DNA of 64,000 nucleotides. Origin: Thermoleophilum album. Its GTDB lineage: Bacteria > Actinomycetota > Thermoleophilia > Solirubrobacterales > Thermoleophilaceae. A program made the translations under genes and the position numbers. A model generated the notes under the pieces. It had not been told where the DNA came from, did no database searches, and worked only from the letters and a program-made list of their open reading frames with translations. The stretch is from contig NZ_CP066171.1 in the NCBI RefSeq assembly GCF_028867705.1, positions 620,001 through 684,000 on the forward strand. The letters are read 5' to 3'. This document shows positions 13,249 through 23,081 of the stretch, in pieces. Each line of letters opens with the position of its first letter. Position 1 is the stretch's first letter.

Positions 13249-14016
13249 ATGAAACGCAAGCCTTACGTCGCCGGCAACTGGAAGATGTGGGGAACGCGCC
13301 GCCAGGCACGCGACTACTTCCCGCGCCTGCTCGAGCGCCTCGCCCCGGTGGCTGAGCGGACGGTCGACGTCGGGATCTGCGCCCCCTTCACCGCGCTCGA
13401 CGTGTGCGTGGAGGCGGCGCGAGGGAGCGGTGTGCGCGTGCTCGCCCAGAACATGCACCAGGCGGCGGAGGGGGCGCACACCGGCGAGATCTCGGCGGCG
13501 ATGCTCACAGAACTGGGCGTCGACGGCGTCGTGCTCGGGCACTCCGAGCGGCGCCGCGACCACTGCGAGAACGATCGCGCTTTGCGGGAAAAGCTGCCAG
13601 TGGCGCTGGCTGCAGGGCTCGAGCCGATCCTCTGTGTCGGCGAAACCGAGGAAGAGCGCGAGCAGGGCGAGACCGAGCGGCGGCTTCGCCAGCAGGTGTG
13701 GGAGGCGCTCGAGGACGTTCCCGACGACCGTCTCGGCGACATCGTGATCGCCTACGAACCCGTATGGGCGATCGGTACCGGCCGCACCGCCACACCCGAC
13801 CAGGCTCAGGAGGCGATTGCTTTCATCCGCGCGCTCGTGGCTGATCGTTCGCGCGAGGCGGCGGCGAAGATCCGCATCCTCTACGGCGGCAGCGTCAAAC
13901 CCGACAACGCCGCTGACATCCTCGCCCAGCCCGACGTCGACGGTGCCCTCGTCGGTGGTGCGAGCCTCGACCCCGTGGGGTTCGCCACTATCGTCGCAGC
14001 GGCGGAAGAGCGGTGA
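13249..14016 (+). CDS. tpiA: Triosephosphate isomerase
   Basis: 255 residues with VAGNWKMWG (catalytic Lys), VLGHSERR (catalytic His), IAYEPVWAIGTG (catalytic Glu) and ILYGGSVKPDN (phosphate loop). It interconverts dihydroxyacetone phosphate and glyceraldehyde 3-phosphate. The ATG at 13249 has a GGAGGGG ribosome site 5 nt upstream. Its stop overlaps the gpmI start by 4 nt (GTGA), a coupled arrangement. Confidence 0.96.
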   Translation: MKRKPYVAGNWKMWGTRRQARDYFPRLLERLAPVAERTVDVGICAPFTALDVCVEAARGSGVRVLAQNMHQAAEGAHTGEISAAMLTELGVDGVVLGHSERRRDHCENDRALREKLPVALAAGLEPILCVGETEEEREQGETERRLRQQVWEALEDVPDDRLGDIVIAYEPVWAIGTGRTATPDQAQEAIAFIRALVADRSREAAAKIRILYGGSVKPDNAADILAQPDVDGALVGGASLDPVGFATIVAAAEER

Positions 14017-15542
14017 GCAGGCGTTTCGAGCGAGTCTGCTTGGTGGTGCTCGACGGTTGGGGTCTCGCTCCGGCCGGTCCCGGTAACGCGATCGCGCTCG
14101 CCCGTACGCCCGTGTTCGACCGCCTGTGGGCGGAGCTGCCGCACACCCAGCTGACGGCGTGCGGCCGTGCCGTGGGACTGCCCGACGGACAGATGGGCAA
14201 CTCGGAGGTCGGGCACCTCAACCTCGGCGCGGGTCGCATCGTGCGCCAGGACCTCACCCGCATCGACGACGCGATCGCCGACGGGTCGTTCTTCGACAAC
14301 GATGTGCTGCGCGCCGCCTGTGCCGATGCCCGTGCCGGCAGCGGCAGGCTGCACCTGCTCGGGCTCGTCTCCGACGGCGGTGTCCACGCAAGCATGGACC
14401 ACCTGCAGGCGCTGCTCGAACTGGCGCAGCGCGAGCGCGTGCCCGACGTCTGCGTGCATGCTTTTACCGATGGGCGCGACACACCGCCGACCTCGGGCGC
14501 CGGTCATATCGAGACGCTCGCGCGGTGGGTCGACGAGCTCGGCGGACGCGTCGCGACGATCAGCGGGCGCTACTACGCGATGGATCGCGACCGCCGCTGG
14601 GAGCGGACGAAGAAGGCGTACGACGCGATCGTGCACGGGCAGGCCGAGGGCGGGCACTTCGACGATCCCGTGGCGGCGGTGCGCGCCGCCTACGACGCCG
14701 GCGAAACCGACGAGTTCATAACGCCGCGGCTGGTGGGCGCCGAGGGGCGCGTGCGCCCCGACGACGTCGTCGTGTTCTTCAACTTCCGTCCCGACCGTGC
14801 CCGCCAGCTGGTGCGGGCGCTGGCCGAACCCGAGTTCGCGGAGTTCGAGCGTGGCAGCGAAGCGGTCCGGGAGCTCGTCACGCTCACCCGCTACCAGGAG
14901 GAGTGGGACTTCCCGGTTGCCTTCCTTCCCGAAAAGCCCGATGTGACGCTGGCCTCGGTGCTCGCCGACAAGGGCTTGCGCCAGCTGCACGCCGCCGAGA
15001 CCGAGAAGTACCCGCACGTCACGTACTTCTTCAACGGCGGTGTGGAGGACCCGTACCCGGGCGAGGAGCGGATCCTGATCGACTCGCCGCGTGACGTCCC
15101 GACCTACGACCACAAGCCGGAGATGTCGGCGCCGGCCGTAGCCGACGCCTTCTGCGAACGTTGGCGGACGGGCGACTATGCGTTCGGGATCGTCAACTTC
15201 GCGAACCCCGATATGGTGGGCCACACCGGCGTGATCGAGGCGGCGGTGCGCGCGGTCGAGTGCGTCGACCGCTGTCTCGGCCAGGTCGTCGACACAGTGC
15301 GAGCGACCGGCGGCGCCTGTGTGGTCACCGCCGACCACGGCAACGCCGACAACATGCTCGAGCCGGACGGCAGTCCCAACACCGCGCACTCGATGAACCC
15401 GGTGCCGTTCGTGATCGAGCCCGCGGTCGGCGCCCTGCACGCCGACGGTGGCGTGCTCGCCGACGTCGCCCCCACGGTGCTCGCCCTGCTGGGGCTCGAT
15501 AGCCCGCGGGCGATGACGGGTAAGCCACTTTACGAACGGTAG
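14013..15542 (+). CDS. gpmI: 2,3-bisphosphoglycerate-independent phosphoglycerate mutase
   Basis: 509 residues, the usual length of the Mn-dependent alkaline-phosphatase-like mutase. VVLDGWG at the N-terminus, GQMGNSEVGHLNLGAGR (nucleophilic Ser near residue 63) and TADHGNADNM (metal ligands) are present. It interconverts 3- and 2-phosphoglycerate. In many Actinomycetota secG sits after tpiA; here gpmI occupies that place and secG is some 33 kb away. Confidence 0.95.
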   Translation: MSRRFERVCLVVLDGWGLAPAGPGNAIALARTPVFDRLWAELPHTQLTACGRAVGLPDGQMGNSEVGHLNLGAGRIVRQDLTRIDDAIADGSFFDNDVLRAACADARAGSGRLHLLGLVSDGGVHASMDHLQALLELAQRERVPDVCVHAFTDGRDTPPTSGAGHIETLARWVDELGGRVATISGRYYAMDRDRRWERTKKAYDAIVHGQAEGGHFDDPVAAVRAAYDAGETDEFITPRLVGAEGRVRPDDVVVFFNFRPDRARQLVRALAEPEFAEFERGSEAVRELVTLTRYQEEWDFPVAFLPEKPDVTLASVLADKGLRQLHAAETEKYPHVTYFFNGGVEDPYPGEERILIDSPRDVPTYDHKPEMSAPAVADAFCERWRTGDYAFGIVNFANPDMVGHTGVIEAAVRAVECVDRCLGQVVDTVRATGGACVVTADHGNADNMLEPDGSPNTAHSMNPVPFVIEPAVGALHADGGVLADVAPTVLALLGLDSPRAMTGKPLYER

Positions 15543-15553
15543 TTCCGCCTGCG

Positions 15554-15586
15554 CAGCAGCAGCAGCAGCAGTAGTAGCAGCAGCAG
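15554..15586 (+). repeat. Trinucleotide microsatellite (CAG)6(TAG)2(CAG)3
   Basis: Eleven consecutive CAG/TAG triplets start 11 nt after the gpmI stop codon. They lie in non-coding sequence between gpmI and the hsp20 promoter. Confidence 0.9.
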
Positions 15587-15672
15587 CCTGCGAGGGCGAC
15601 TCCGGCGATCGCTCGGCTGTCCGCAGCGGCCTGACAGCCTGGTACGACCTGAGCCATCAACGCTAAATAGAT

Positions 15673-15701
15673 GTGACAAGAAGACGCTTAGATTTTATGA
15701 T
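15673..15701 (+). promoter_or_regulatory. Sigma-70-type promoter of hsp20
   Basis: GTGACA (15673-15678) and TATGAT (15696-15701) are separated by exactly 17 nt and sit in a short AT-rich island, striking in this GC-rich context. The start of hsp20 lies about 40 nt downstream behind a strong ribosome site. I see no HAIR (HspR) or CIRCE (HrcA) inverted repeat. Confidence 0.75.
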
Positions 15702-15747
15702 TGCTGCTGAGTAAAGAATCAGTTCGCGGAAGGAGGTGAGGAGACAG

Positions 15748-16209
15748 ATGGCCATGCTCGTTCGACCGGAACCGCTAAGCGCGGAGCTCGACCGGCTGTT
15801 CACGTCGCTCTTCGGCGAGGCTCGGCCCGAGCGGTGGGTGCCGGCTATGGACCTCTATGAGACCGACGACGCCTACGTGCTGAAGGCCGACCTACCCGGC
15901 CTGTCCGAGAACGACGTCTCGATCGAGGTCGAGAACGGCGTTCTGACGATCTCCGGCGAGCGCCGCTCCGAGCGCGAGGAGAAGCGTGACGGCTGGATCC
16001 GCGCCGAGCGCACGTTCGGGCGTTTCAGCCGCTCGCTGACGCTCCCGGAGGGCGTCGATCCGAACCGGATCACCGCCGAGTTCGACAAGGGCGTGCTCAC
16101 CGTTCGCGTGCCGAAGCCGGAGCAGCACCGTCCGCACCGGGTGCAGATCCGCGCGGCTGGCGGCGACGGGCAGCGCACGCTCGAGGGCGAGGCGCGCGAA
16201 AAGGCCTGA
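15748..16209 (+). CDS. Small heat-shock protein (Hsp20/alpha-crystallin)
   Basis: 153 residues from the ATG at 15748, preceded by GGAGGTGAGGAG. The alpha-crystallin domain runs from about residue 32 to 125: AMDLYETDDAYVLKADLPG, VEVENGVLTISGERR, and the terminal GVLTVRVPKP. It is an ATP-independent chaperone that holds unfolding proteins. The strict C-terminal I-x-I motif is not obvious (only VQI). It stands alone between a strong promoter and a strong hairpin terminator, so it is probably a monocistronic stress gene. Confidence 0.93.
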   Translation: MAMLVRPEPLSAELDRLFTSLFGEARPERWVPAMDLYETDDAYVLKADLPGLSENDVSIEVENGVLTISGERRSEREEKRDGWIRAERTFGRFSRSLTLPEGVDPNRITAEFDKGVLTVRVPKPEQHRPHRVQIRAAGGDGQRTLEGEAREKA

Positions 16210-16244
16210 TTCGCTGACCTCGATCTGAGTCTCTCCGGACAGTC

Positions 16245-16278
16245 GCAGGCGGGCGCGCTCGCGGGCGCGCCCGCCTGC
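16245..16278 (+). terminator. Strong hairpin after hsp20
   Basis: A perfect 14-bp inverted repeat (arms 16245-16258 and 16265-16278) with a 6-nt loop lies 35 nt after the hsp20 stop. There is no T-tract, so it may be a GC-rich, T-less terminator or an mRNA-stabilising stem. Confidence 0.65.
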
Positions 16279-16286
16279 ACGCTCTG

Positions 16287-16292
16287 TAGCCT
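16287..16292 (+). promoter_or_regulatory. Leaderless-type -10 element TAGCCT
   Basis: TAGCCT lies 7 nt before the GTG at 16300 and immediately after the hsp20 terminator hairpin. No ribosome site is present. Confidence 0.5.
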
Positions 16293-16299
16293 CGCGGCG

Positions 16300-17552
16300 G
16301 TGTCGACCCGAGCGTCCTCCGCCACCGTGCAGCGCCTGCGTTTCACCATCCAAGCTCGCGACGGCGGCGCGCGCGCGGGCGTTCTCGAGCTGCGTCACGG
16401 AACCGTCGAGACACCGGCGTTCGTGCCGCTCGCCTCGGCCGCTACCGTCCGCACGCTTGACTTCGACGACGTCGAGCGCCTCGGCTACACGCTCGTTCTC
16501 GGCAACACCTTCCTGCTGATGTTGCGACCCGGCGCCGACACGGTCGAGCGCTTCGGCGGGCTGCACGGTTTCACCGGGTGGCGCGGGGCGTTCATCACCG
16601 ACTCCGGCGGTTTCCAGGTCTTCTCGCTCGGCCACGGATCGGTAGCTGAGGAGATCAAGGGTGCGCGCCGTCGCCCCGACGCGGAGCGCCTCTTGCTGTC
16701 GATCGACGAGGAGGGCGCGCGCTTCCGCTCTTACGTCGACGGCTCCGTGCAGGTGCTGACGCCGGAACGGTCGATGGCGGTACAAGCGGCGCTCGGGTCC
16801 GACATCGCCCTCGCCTTCGACGAGTGCACGCCGTTCCACGCCGGGCGCGACTACACCGCCCGCTCGCTCGAGCGCACCAACCGCTGGCTCGACCGCTGCA
16901 TCGCCTGGCAGCGCGCCAACGCGCCGGCCTGGCAAGCGCTCTACGGCATCGTCCAGGGAGGCGTGTGGGAGGACCTGCGCGAGCGCTCCAAGGCCCACTT
17001 GCTGTCGCGCGACATCGACGGGGTAGCGATCGGCGGGTCGCTCGGGCGCGACAAGGCGCAGATGCGGGACGTCGTCGGCTGGTCCGTGCGCGGCCTGCCC
17101 GACGAGCTGCCGCGCCACCTGCTCGGGATCGGCGATGTCGAGGACGTGCTCGACGCAGTGGCGCTCGGCATCGACACCTTTGACTGCGCCACTCCGACCC
17201 GGCTCGCTCGCCACGGAACCGCGCTCGTTCCCGACCCAGCCAGCCGTTTCCGGCTCGACGTCGGCAAAGCCCCGTCGCGTTTCGACGATCGTCCACTCGC
17301 TGCCGGTTGCGCCTGCCCCACCTGTCGGCGCCACAGCCGCGCCTACCTGCACTACCTGGTGCGCGCCGGCGAGCCGAGCGCCGGGCGGCTCCTCACCCTC
17401 CACAACCTCGCCTTCATGGCTGCGCTGATGCGCGGGATCCGGGCCGCCGTGCGCGCCCGGCGCTTCGCCGACTACCGCTCGGCCGTGCTGGCCGGTCGCG
17501 AGCCGTTCGGACCGCTCACGCCGCCCCAGCAGAAGGAGACCGACAAGGGCTG

Positions 17553-17556
<4 letters not shown>
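16300..17556 (+). CDS. tgt: tRNA-guanine transglycosylase
   Basis: 418 residues. ITDSGGFQVFSL near residue 105 forms the active-site base pocket, GIVQGG and AIGGSLG follow, and the nucleophilic Asp is in DTFDCATPTR. The zinc site CACPTC with a downstream His (LTLHN) is intact. The enzyme exchanges guanine-34 for the queuosine precursor in tRNAs for Asn, Asp, His and Tyr. Queuosine genes are patchy in Actinomycetota. The 3' end overlaps the convergent kinase gene by 4 nt. Confidence 0.95.
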
Positions 17557-18803
<1,247 letters not shown>

Positions 18804-18813
18804 GTGCGCCCTC

Positions 18814-19509
18814 CTAGCCCCCGTTGCCGCTGGCTCCGTCCGGCGCCGGTGCGCCGCCCGACTGCCGCCCGCGCGTCCTCTTCGGGGCCTTGTCCGCCGC
18901 GCCGGGGCTGGGTGTGACCGCTCCGGCACCGCCGCCCGGCTGGGTCGGCTGCGTTTGGGGGGTGGGTGTGGTTTCTGGTCCCGTGCTGGTTTCGCTCGGT
19001 TGGGTGGCCGTGTCGATCGGGGCGGGCTCGGTCACCTCGGGTGTCGTCACCTCGGGCACCGTGGGCGTGGTGACGCACTGCTCGCGCACCAGCGAGAACA
19101 GGTGGTCGAAGCTTTGCGTGAGGGCGTCGCGCAGCTCCGCGTCGCGGACGCGGGCGATCGCCTCGCGAACCGGTGTGGTGTTCGGATCGGCGCCGCCGGT
19201 GATGTCATTGCAGGCACCGCCGCCCACCTGGAAGCGGCGTTCGATCGAGTCGAGCTGGCGCGCGAGCGCGTTCGCGACCTCGGGATCGAGCCGTGCCGAC
19301 GAGCGCTGGCGCTCGAGTGCCGAGCAGCCGCTCACCGTGACCGCGAGCAGCGCGATCGCGGCGAGCGAGCGCAGCTGGCCGAGGGGACGAAGCCGGGCGG
19401 CGGCACCGGTGGCGCGCCGTGGCGTGCCCTGCGCGGGGCGTGCGGTCCGCCGTGCGCTGTCGCGAGCGTCCGTCACGGGAGCTAACCCTAGGCGGATGTC
19501 GCCGCTCAC
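18814..19509 (-). CDS. Lipoprotein with Thr/Pro-rich tail
   Basis: 231 residues from the GTG at 19509, which overlaps the upstream stop by 4 nt. A membrane helix (LAAIALLAVTVSGC) ends in a lipobox (TVSGC), so the Cys near residue 62 is probably lipidated. A helical domain of about 90 residues follows (DPEVANALARQLDSIERRF to LTQSFDHLFSLV) with two cysteines, then a Thr/Pro/Ser-rich low-complexity tail of about 70 residues suited to wall spanning or phosphorylation. I recognise no named family. Its place between a phosphoesterase and a Ser/Thr kinase suggests a role in signalling. Confidence 0.7.
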   Translation of the reverse strand: MSGDIRLGLAPVTDARDSARRTARPAQGTPRRATGAAARLRPLGQLRSLAAIALLAVTVSGCSALERQRSSARLDPEVANALARQLDSIERRFQVGGGACNDITGGADPNTTPVREAIARVRDAELRDALTQSFDHLFSLVREQCVTTPTVPEVTTPEVTEPAPIDTATQPSETSTGPETTPTPQTQPTQPGGGAGAVTPSPGAADKAPKRTRGRQSGGAPAPDGASGNGG

Positions 19510-20243
19510 GTGCCCGTCCACAGGCGCTCCGCCAAAAGGGGCGGCAGTCCCGCGGCGACGATCGCCGCTGCTGCCTCGTCGACCGGGTACTCGACGCGCC
19601 GCCACACCGCGGTCAGCCGCTCGAGATCGAGCAGCAGCCAGCTCGCACGCGGGTCGTAGTCGCGCGGCTGGCCGACGCTGCCGGGGTTGAGCAACCAGCA
19701 GCCCTCGGAGAGGGCGAGCTCGCGGTCTGGCTCGGCGACAGCACCCGTCGTGCCCTCGCCGTCGTCTCCGGACGCCGTGAAAAACAGCGCGACGTGCGAG
19801 TGCCCGATGCAGCCGATGCGGAAGTTCATTGCCGCGAGGCACTCAGCCGCCTGGGGGACGCTCAGGACGTACTCCCAGACCGGGTCGCGTGGACTCGCGT
19901 GCCACAAGCCCACCGGCCCCGAGAGGTCGAACGGCAGGCGGGCGGAGAGCAATGCGCGACCGGCAGGGTCGAGAACCTCGCGCGTCCACTCGGCGGCGGC
20001 GCGTGCGTGCGCCGAAAACTCGGTGATAGCGAGCGTCCCGCAGACGACGAGGTCGTGGTTGCCCGCCAGCCAGCGGCTGCAGCGCTCGGCGACGAGCTCG
20101 ATGCACTCGTTGGGGTGGGCCCCGTAGCCGACCACGTCGCCGAGGCACCAGATCTCGCTCACGGCCGAGCGCTCGATGTCACCGAGCACGGCGCGCAGCG
20201 CCGGCAGGTTGCCGTGGACGTCCGAGATCAGCGCGACACGCAT
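19506..20243 (-). CDS. Calcineurin-like metallophosphoesterase
   Basis: 245 residues. All metal-ligand blocks of the family are present: ISDVHGN, CLGDVVGYGAHP, LAGNHDLVV and IGHSHVALF. The arrangement matches the YfcE/MJ0936-like single-domain phosphodiesterases, whose natural substrates are mostly unknown. It is the first gene of a three-gene operon with the lipoprotein and the kinase, so an opposing phosphatase role is conceivable, though this fold usually acts on phosphodiesters. Confidence 0.85.
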   Translation of the reverse strand: MRVALISDVHGNLPALRAVLGDIERSAVSEIWCLGDVVGYGAHPNECIELVAERCSRWLAGNHDLVVCGTLAITEFSAHARAAAEWTREVLDPAGRALLSARLPFDLSGPVGLWHASPRDPVWEYVLSVPQAAECLAAMNFRIGCIGHSHVALFFTASGDDGEGTTGAVAEPDRELALSEGCWLLNPGSVGQPRDYDPRASWLLLDLERLTAVWRRVEYPVDEAAAAIVAAGLPPLLAERLWTGT

Positions 20244-20372
20244 CGGCCTAACGAGCGCGGCGGCTGGAGGGTGCCCCAGCCGTCCTGCGGGGCGGGCGCG
20301 GCGCGGCGGTCGCGACTCGGGACCGCCCGGTGACGCCCACGCCGCGGGCGTTGCACGGTCGGGGGCCGCGGG

Positions 20373-20669
20373 TCAGTCCTCGGGGCCGCCGTACTCGGGC
20401 AGGTCGCGGATCCCCTGCCGCGTTTGCCAGCGCGCGTAGTTGTCCTGGAGAGCGTCGATCAGCTCGCGCACGAACCGCGGCGACATGTTGATACGCGACA
20501 CGACGACCCCGGGGACCTCGCCCTCCTCGACCTCGTGGTCGACGCGGGCGAAGGTGATCGAGAACTCGTAGTCGGAGTGCGAGACGTTGGCGAAGTTGGC
20601 ATACACGCCCGCCATCGTCTCGGGGTCGGCATGAATGTTGAACCGTCGCTCGGCGTGGTTTTCGTTCAC
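20373..20669 (-). CDS. DUF3467-like small protein
   Basis: 98 residues from the GTG at 20669. The pattern YANFANVSHSDYEFSITFARV in the middle and VVSRINMSPRFVRELIDAL, then a tail ending in Tyr-rich acidic residues, resembles DUF3467 proteins, which are short, cytoplasmic and of unknown function. The open frame continues far upstream antisense to argS and RlmH but has no coding character there. A GATACT hexamer 7 nt before the GTG suggests a leaderless start. Confidence 0.65.
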   Translation of the reverse strand: MNENHAERRFNIHADPETMAGVYANFANVSHSDYEFSITFARVDHEVEEGEVPGVVVSRINMSPRFVRELIDALQDNYARWQTRQGIRDLPEYGGPED

Positions 20670-20676
20670 GCGCCGA

Positions 20677-20682
20677 AGTATC
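20677..20682 (-). promoter_or_regulatory. Leaderless-type -10 element GATACT
   Basis: On the minus strand GATACT ends 7 nt before the GTG at 20669. It departs from TANNNT only at the first base. Confidence 0.4.
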
Positions 20683-20807
20683 GCAAGGGGCGGTAGCCGG
20701 CCGTGGATCGCGGTGCGGCAGCCGGCGCCTGCGGCTACAGGGTTGTCGCAGCACGGAGCTGGTCGTGGCCGCGGCGAGCCGCCTGCTGCCGTCATGATCG
20801 GGGCGCG

Positions 20808-21215
20808 ATGCGGATCGTGATCCTCGCCGTCGGTCGCGCGCGCCCGCCGTTCGCCGACGACTGCGAGCACTACCTGCGCCTGCTGCGGGCGAAAGCGCGT
20901 GTCGAGCTGCACGAGCTGCGCGACGAGCGGCGGCTGCGCGAGCGCCTGTCGCCGTCGGCCCACTTGGTGTGTCTGAGCGAGCGCGGCCGATCGTTCGACT
21001 CGCTGGGTTTCGCGCGCTGGCTCGACCAGCGGATCCGCGCCGGCCGCGACCTCTTTTTCGCGCTCGGGGGTGCGCACGGGCTCGAGCTGCCGGAAGCGGA
21101 CGAGGAGCTCTCGCTCGGCCCGTTGACGCTGCCCCACCAGCTCGCGCGCGTGGTGTTGCTCGAGCAGCTTTTCCGCGCCCACAAGATCCTTGCCGGCGAG
21201 CCTTACCACTACTGA
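20808..21215 (+). CDS. rlmH: RlmH, 23S rRNA pseudouridine-1915 N3-methyltransferase
   Basis: 135 residues, slightly short of the usual 155. It starts MRIVILAVGR and has the SPOUT SAM-binding knot segment LFFALGGAHGLE, then LPHQLARVVLLEQLFRAHKI and the C-terminal GEPYHY, where the family has the catalytic Y-H pair. It methylates the pseudouridine in helix 69 of 23S rRNA in the 70S ribosome. The start is the ATG at 20808; upstream in-frame sequence has no family similarity. argS follows after 72 nt. Confidence 0.9.
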   Translation: MRIVILAVGRARPPFADDCEHYLRLLRAKARVELHELRDERRLRERLSPSAHLVCLSERGRSFDSLGFARWLDQRIRAGRDLFFALGGAHGLELPEADEELSLGPLTLPHQLARVVLLEQLFRAHKILAGEPYHY

Positions 21216-21287
21216 AGCCGGCCGCGGAGCGGCGTCGGCCGCTCCGAGCGGTGCGGGCGCGGCGGAGCGGTAATCTCGGCGACCGTC

Positions 21288-22961
21288 GTGGCGACCCGAG
21301 CCGATAACGCCTGCGACCCGATCGCTTCGCTGCGCGACGCGGTGGTAGTGGCCGCTCGCACGCTCGCCGACGGCGATCTCCCGCGGCTGCCGACGCTCGA
21401 TCGCCCGCCCAAGCTCGAGCTCGGCGACTTCGCTACCAACGCCGCGATGCTGCTGGCACCGCTCGCGCGCTCGGCGCCGCGCGAAGTTGCGGAGCGACTG
21501 GCGGCTGCGCTCGCCGACGAACTCGGCGAACGTGTCGCCGCGGTCGACGTCGCGGGGCCAGGTTTTCTCAACCTGCGGCTCGCGGACGCGTGGTTCAAGC
21601 GGGCGCTGGCGCAGGTGCTCGCCGCGGGCGACGCGTACGGGCGACCGCTCGCCGCCGGCCCGCGCGAGCGGATCCTGGTCGAGTTCGTAAGCGCCAACCC
21701 GACCGGCCCGATCACCGTCGCTTCGGGCCGCCACGCCGCCTACGGCGACGCCCTCTGTCGCCTGCTCGAGTTCTGCGGCCACACCGTCGAGCGCGAGTAC
21801 TACGTGAACGACGCCGGATCCCAGGTCGAGCGTTTCGCCCGCTCGATCGCGGCGCGCGCGCGCGGCGAAGAGCCGCCGGAGGACGGTTACCGGGGCGACT
21901 ACGTCGCCGAGCTGGCACGGGCGATCGACGGCGCCGCCGACCTCGACACCGAAACGCTCGCGCGCCGCGGTGTCGAGGCGATGATGGCGTCGGTAAGGGG
22001 CACGCTCGAGCGTTTCGGTGTGCGGATGGACCGCTACTTCTCGGAGCGCTCCTTGCACGAGAGCGGCGCGATCGAGCGGGCGCTCGAGCAGCTCGCACGC
22101 GCCGGTCACACCTACGAAGCGGACGGGGCGCTGTGGTTGCGCACCACCGCCTTCGGCGACGACAAAGACCGTGTCCTGCGCCGCTCGAACGGCGAGTACA
22201 CCTACTTCGCCGCCGACATCGCCTACCACGCCGACAAGCTCGCGCGCCTCGCTGCAGCCAACCCCGAGGGCGGTTACCGGGCGATCGATGTGCTCGGCGC
22301 CGACCACCACGGCTATGTCGGCCGCATGCGCGCCGCCTGGCAGGCGCTCGGCGGCGAGGGCGACCGCCTCGAGCTCGTGATCATGCAGCTGGTACACCTC
22401 GTCGAGGGCGGCAGCAGGGCGCAGATGTCGAAACGCGCCGGCACCGTAGTCACGCTCGACGAGCTCGTCAGCGATATCGGTGTCGACGCTGCGCGGTGGT
22501 TTCTGCTCTCGCGCAGCCACGACACGACGCTCGAGCTCGACCTCGACCTGGCGCGCAGCCAAGCCCAGGACAACCCCGTCTTCTACGTCCAGTACGCCCA
22601 CGCGCGCATCGCCAGCATCCTCCGCCGCGCCGGGACCGACCGCGAGACAGCTGTCCGCGGCCGCGACCTCGAGGCGTCGCCCGAGACACTGGCCCCGGCG
22701 GCGCGCGAGCTTCTTTTGAAGCTGTTCGCCTTCCCGTCCGAGGTGGGCGAAGCCGCTGCGCTGCGCGCGCCGCACCGCCTGACTGCCTACCTGCTCGAGC
22801 TGGCGCGCGCGTTCTCGGCCTTCTACCGCGACTGCCGCGTGCTCGGGGCGGACGAAGAAGGGGGAGACGAGAACTTCCGTTTGGCGGTGTGCTTGGCGGT
22901 GCGCGACACGCTCGCGCGCGGTCTGGGGCTGCTCGGCATCGCGGCACCAGACGAGATGTAG
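21288..22961 (+). CDS. argS: Arginyl-tRNA synthetase with altered HIGH motif
   Basis: 557 residues with an N-terminal add-on domain, the class Ic catalytic core, and a C-terminal anticodon-binding helical domain (PHRLTAYLLELARAFSAFYRDC). The class signature normally reads NPTGPLHVGHGR; here it is NPTGPITVASGRHAAYGD, so both HIGH histidines are replaced (T and S). The MSKRAG (KMSK equivalent) loop and the FYVQYAHARI segment are intact. As a sole ArgRS it should be essential, so I assume it is active with a variant site. Start GTG at 21288 with no clear ribosome site. Confidence 0.93.
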   Translation: MATRADNACDPIASLRDAVVVAARTLADGDLPRLPTLDRPPKLELGDFATNAAMLLAPLARSAPREVAERLAAALADELGERVAAVDVAGPGFLNLRLADAWFKRALAQVLAAGDAYGRPLAAGPRERILVEFVSANPTGPITVASGRHAAYGDALCRLLEFCGHTVEREYYVNDAGSQVERFARSIAARARGEEPPEDGYRGDYVAELARAIDGAADLDTETLARRGVEAMMASVRGTLERFGVRMDRYFSERSLHESGAIERALEQLARAGHTYEADGALWLRTTAFGDDKDRVLRRSNGEYTYFAADIAYHADKLARLAAANPEGGYRAIDVLGADHHGYVGRMRAAWQALGGEGDRLELVIMQLVHLVEGGSRAQMSKRAGTVVTLDELVSDIGVDAARWFLLSRSHDTTLELDLDLARSQAQDNPVFYVQYAHARIASILRRAGTDRETAVRGRDLEASPETLAPAARELLLKLFAFPSEVGEAAALRAPHRLTAYLLELARAFSAFYRDCRVLGADEEGGDENFRLAVCLAVRDTLARGLGLLGIAAPDEM

Positions 22962-23069
22962 CGGCCGGACGTCACCGCGGCGGTCGGCCGCCGGATTGGC
23001 AACCGGGCGCCGGTGTGGCGCGGGAGCGTCGGCGCGAACCGACCGGCGTTTACTGGGCTCGCCTCTAGG

Positions 23070-23075
23070 TACGAT
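23070..23075 (+). promoter_or_regulatory. Leaderless-type -10 element TACGAT
   Basis: TACGAT lies 6 nt before the GTG at 23082. No ribosome site is present. Confidence 0.55.
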
Positions 23076-23081
23076 CGGCGC

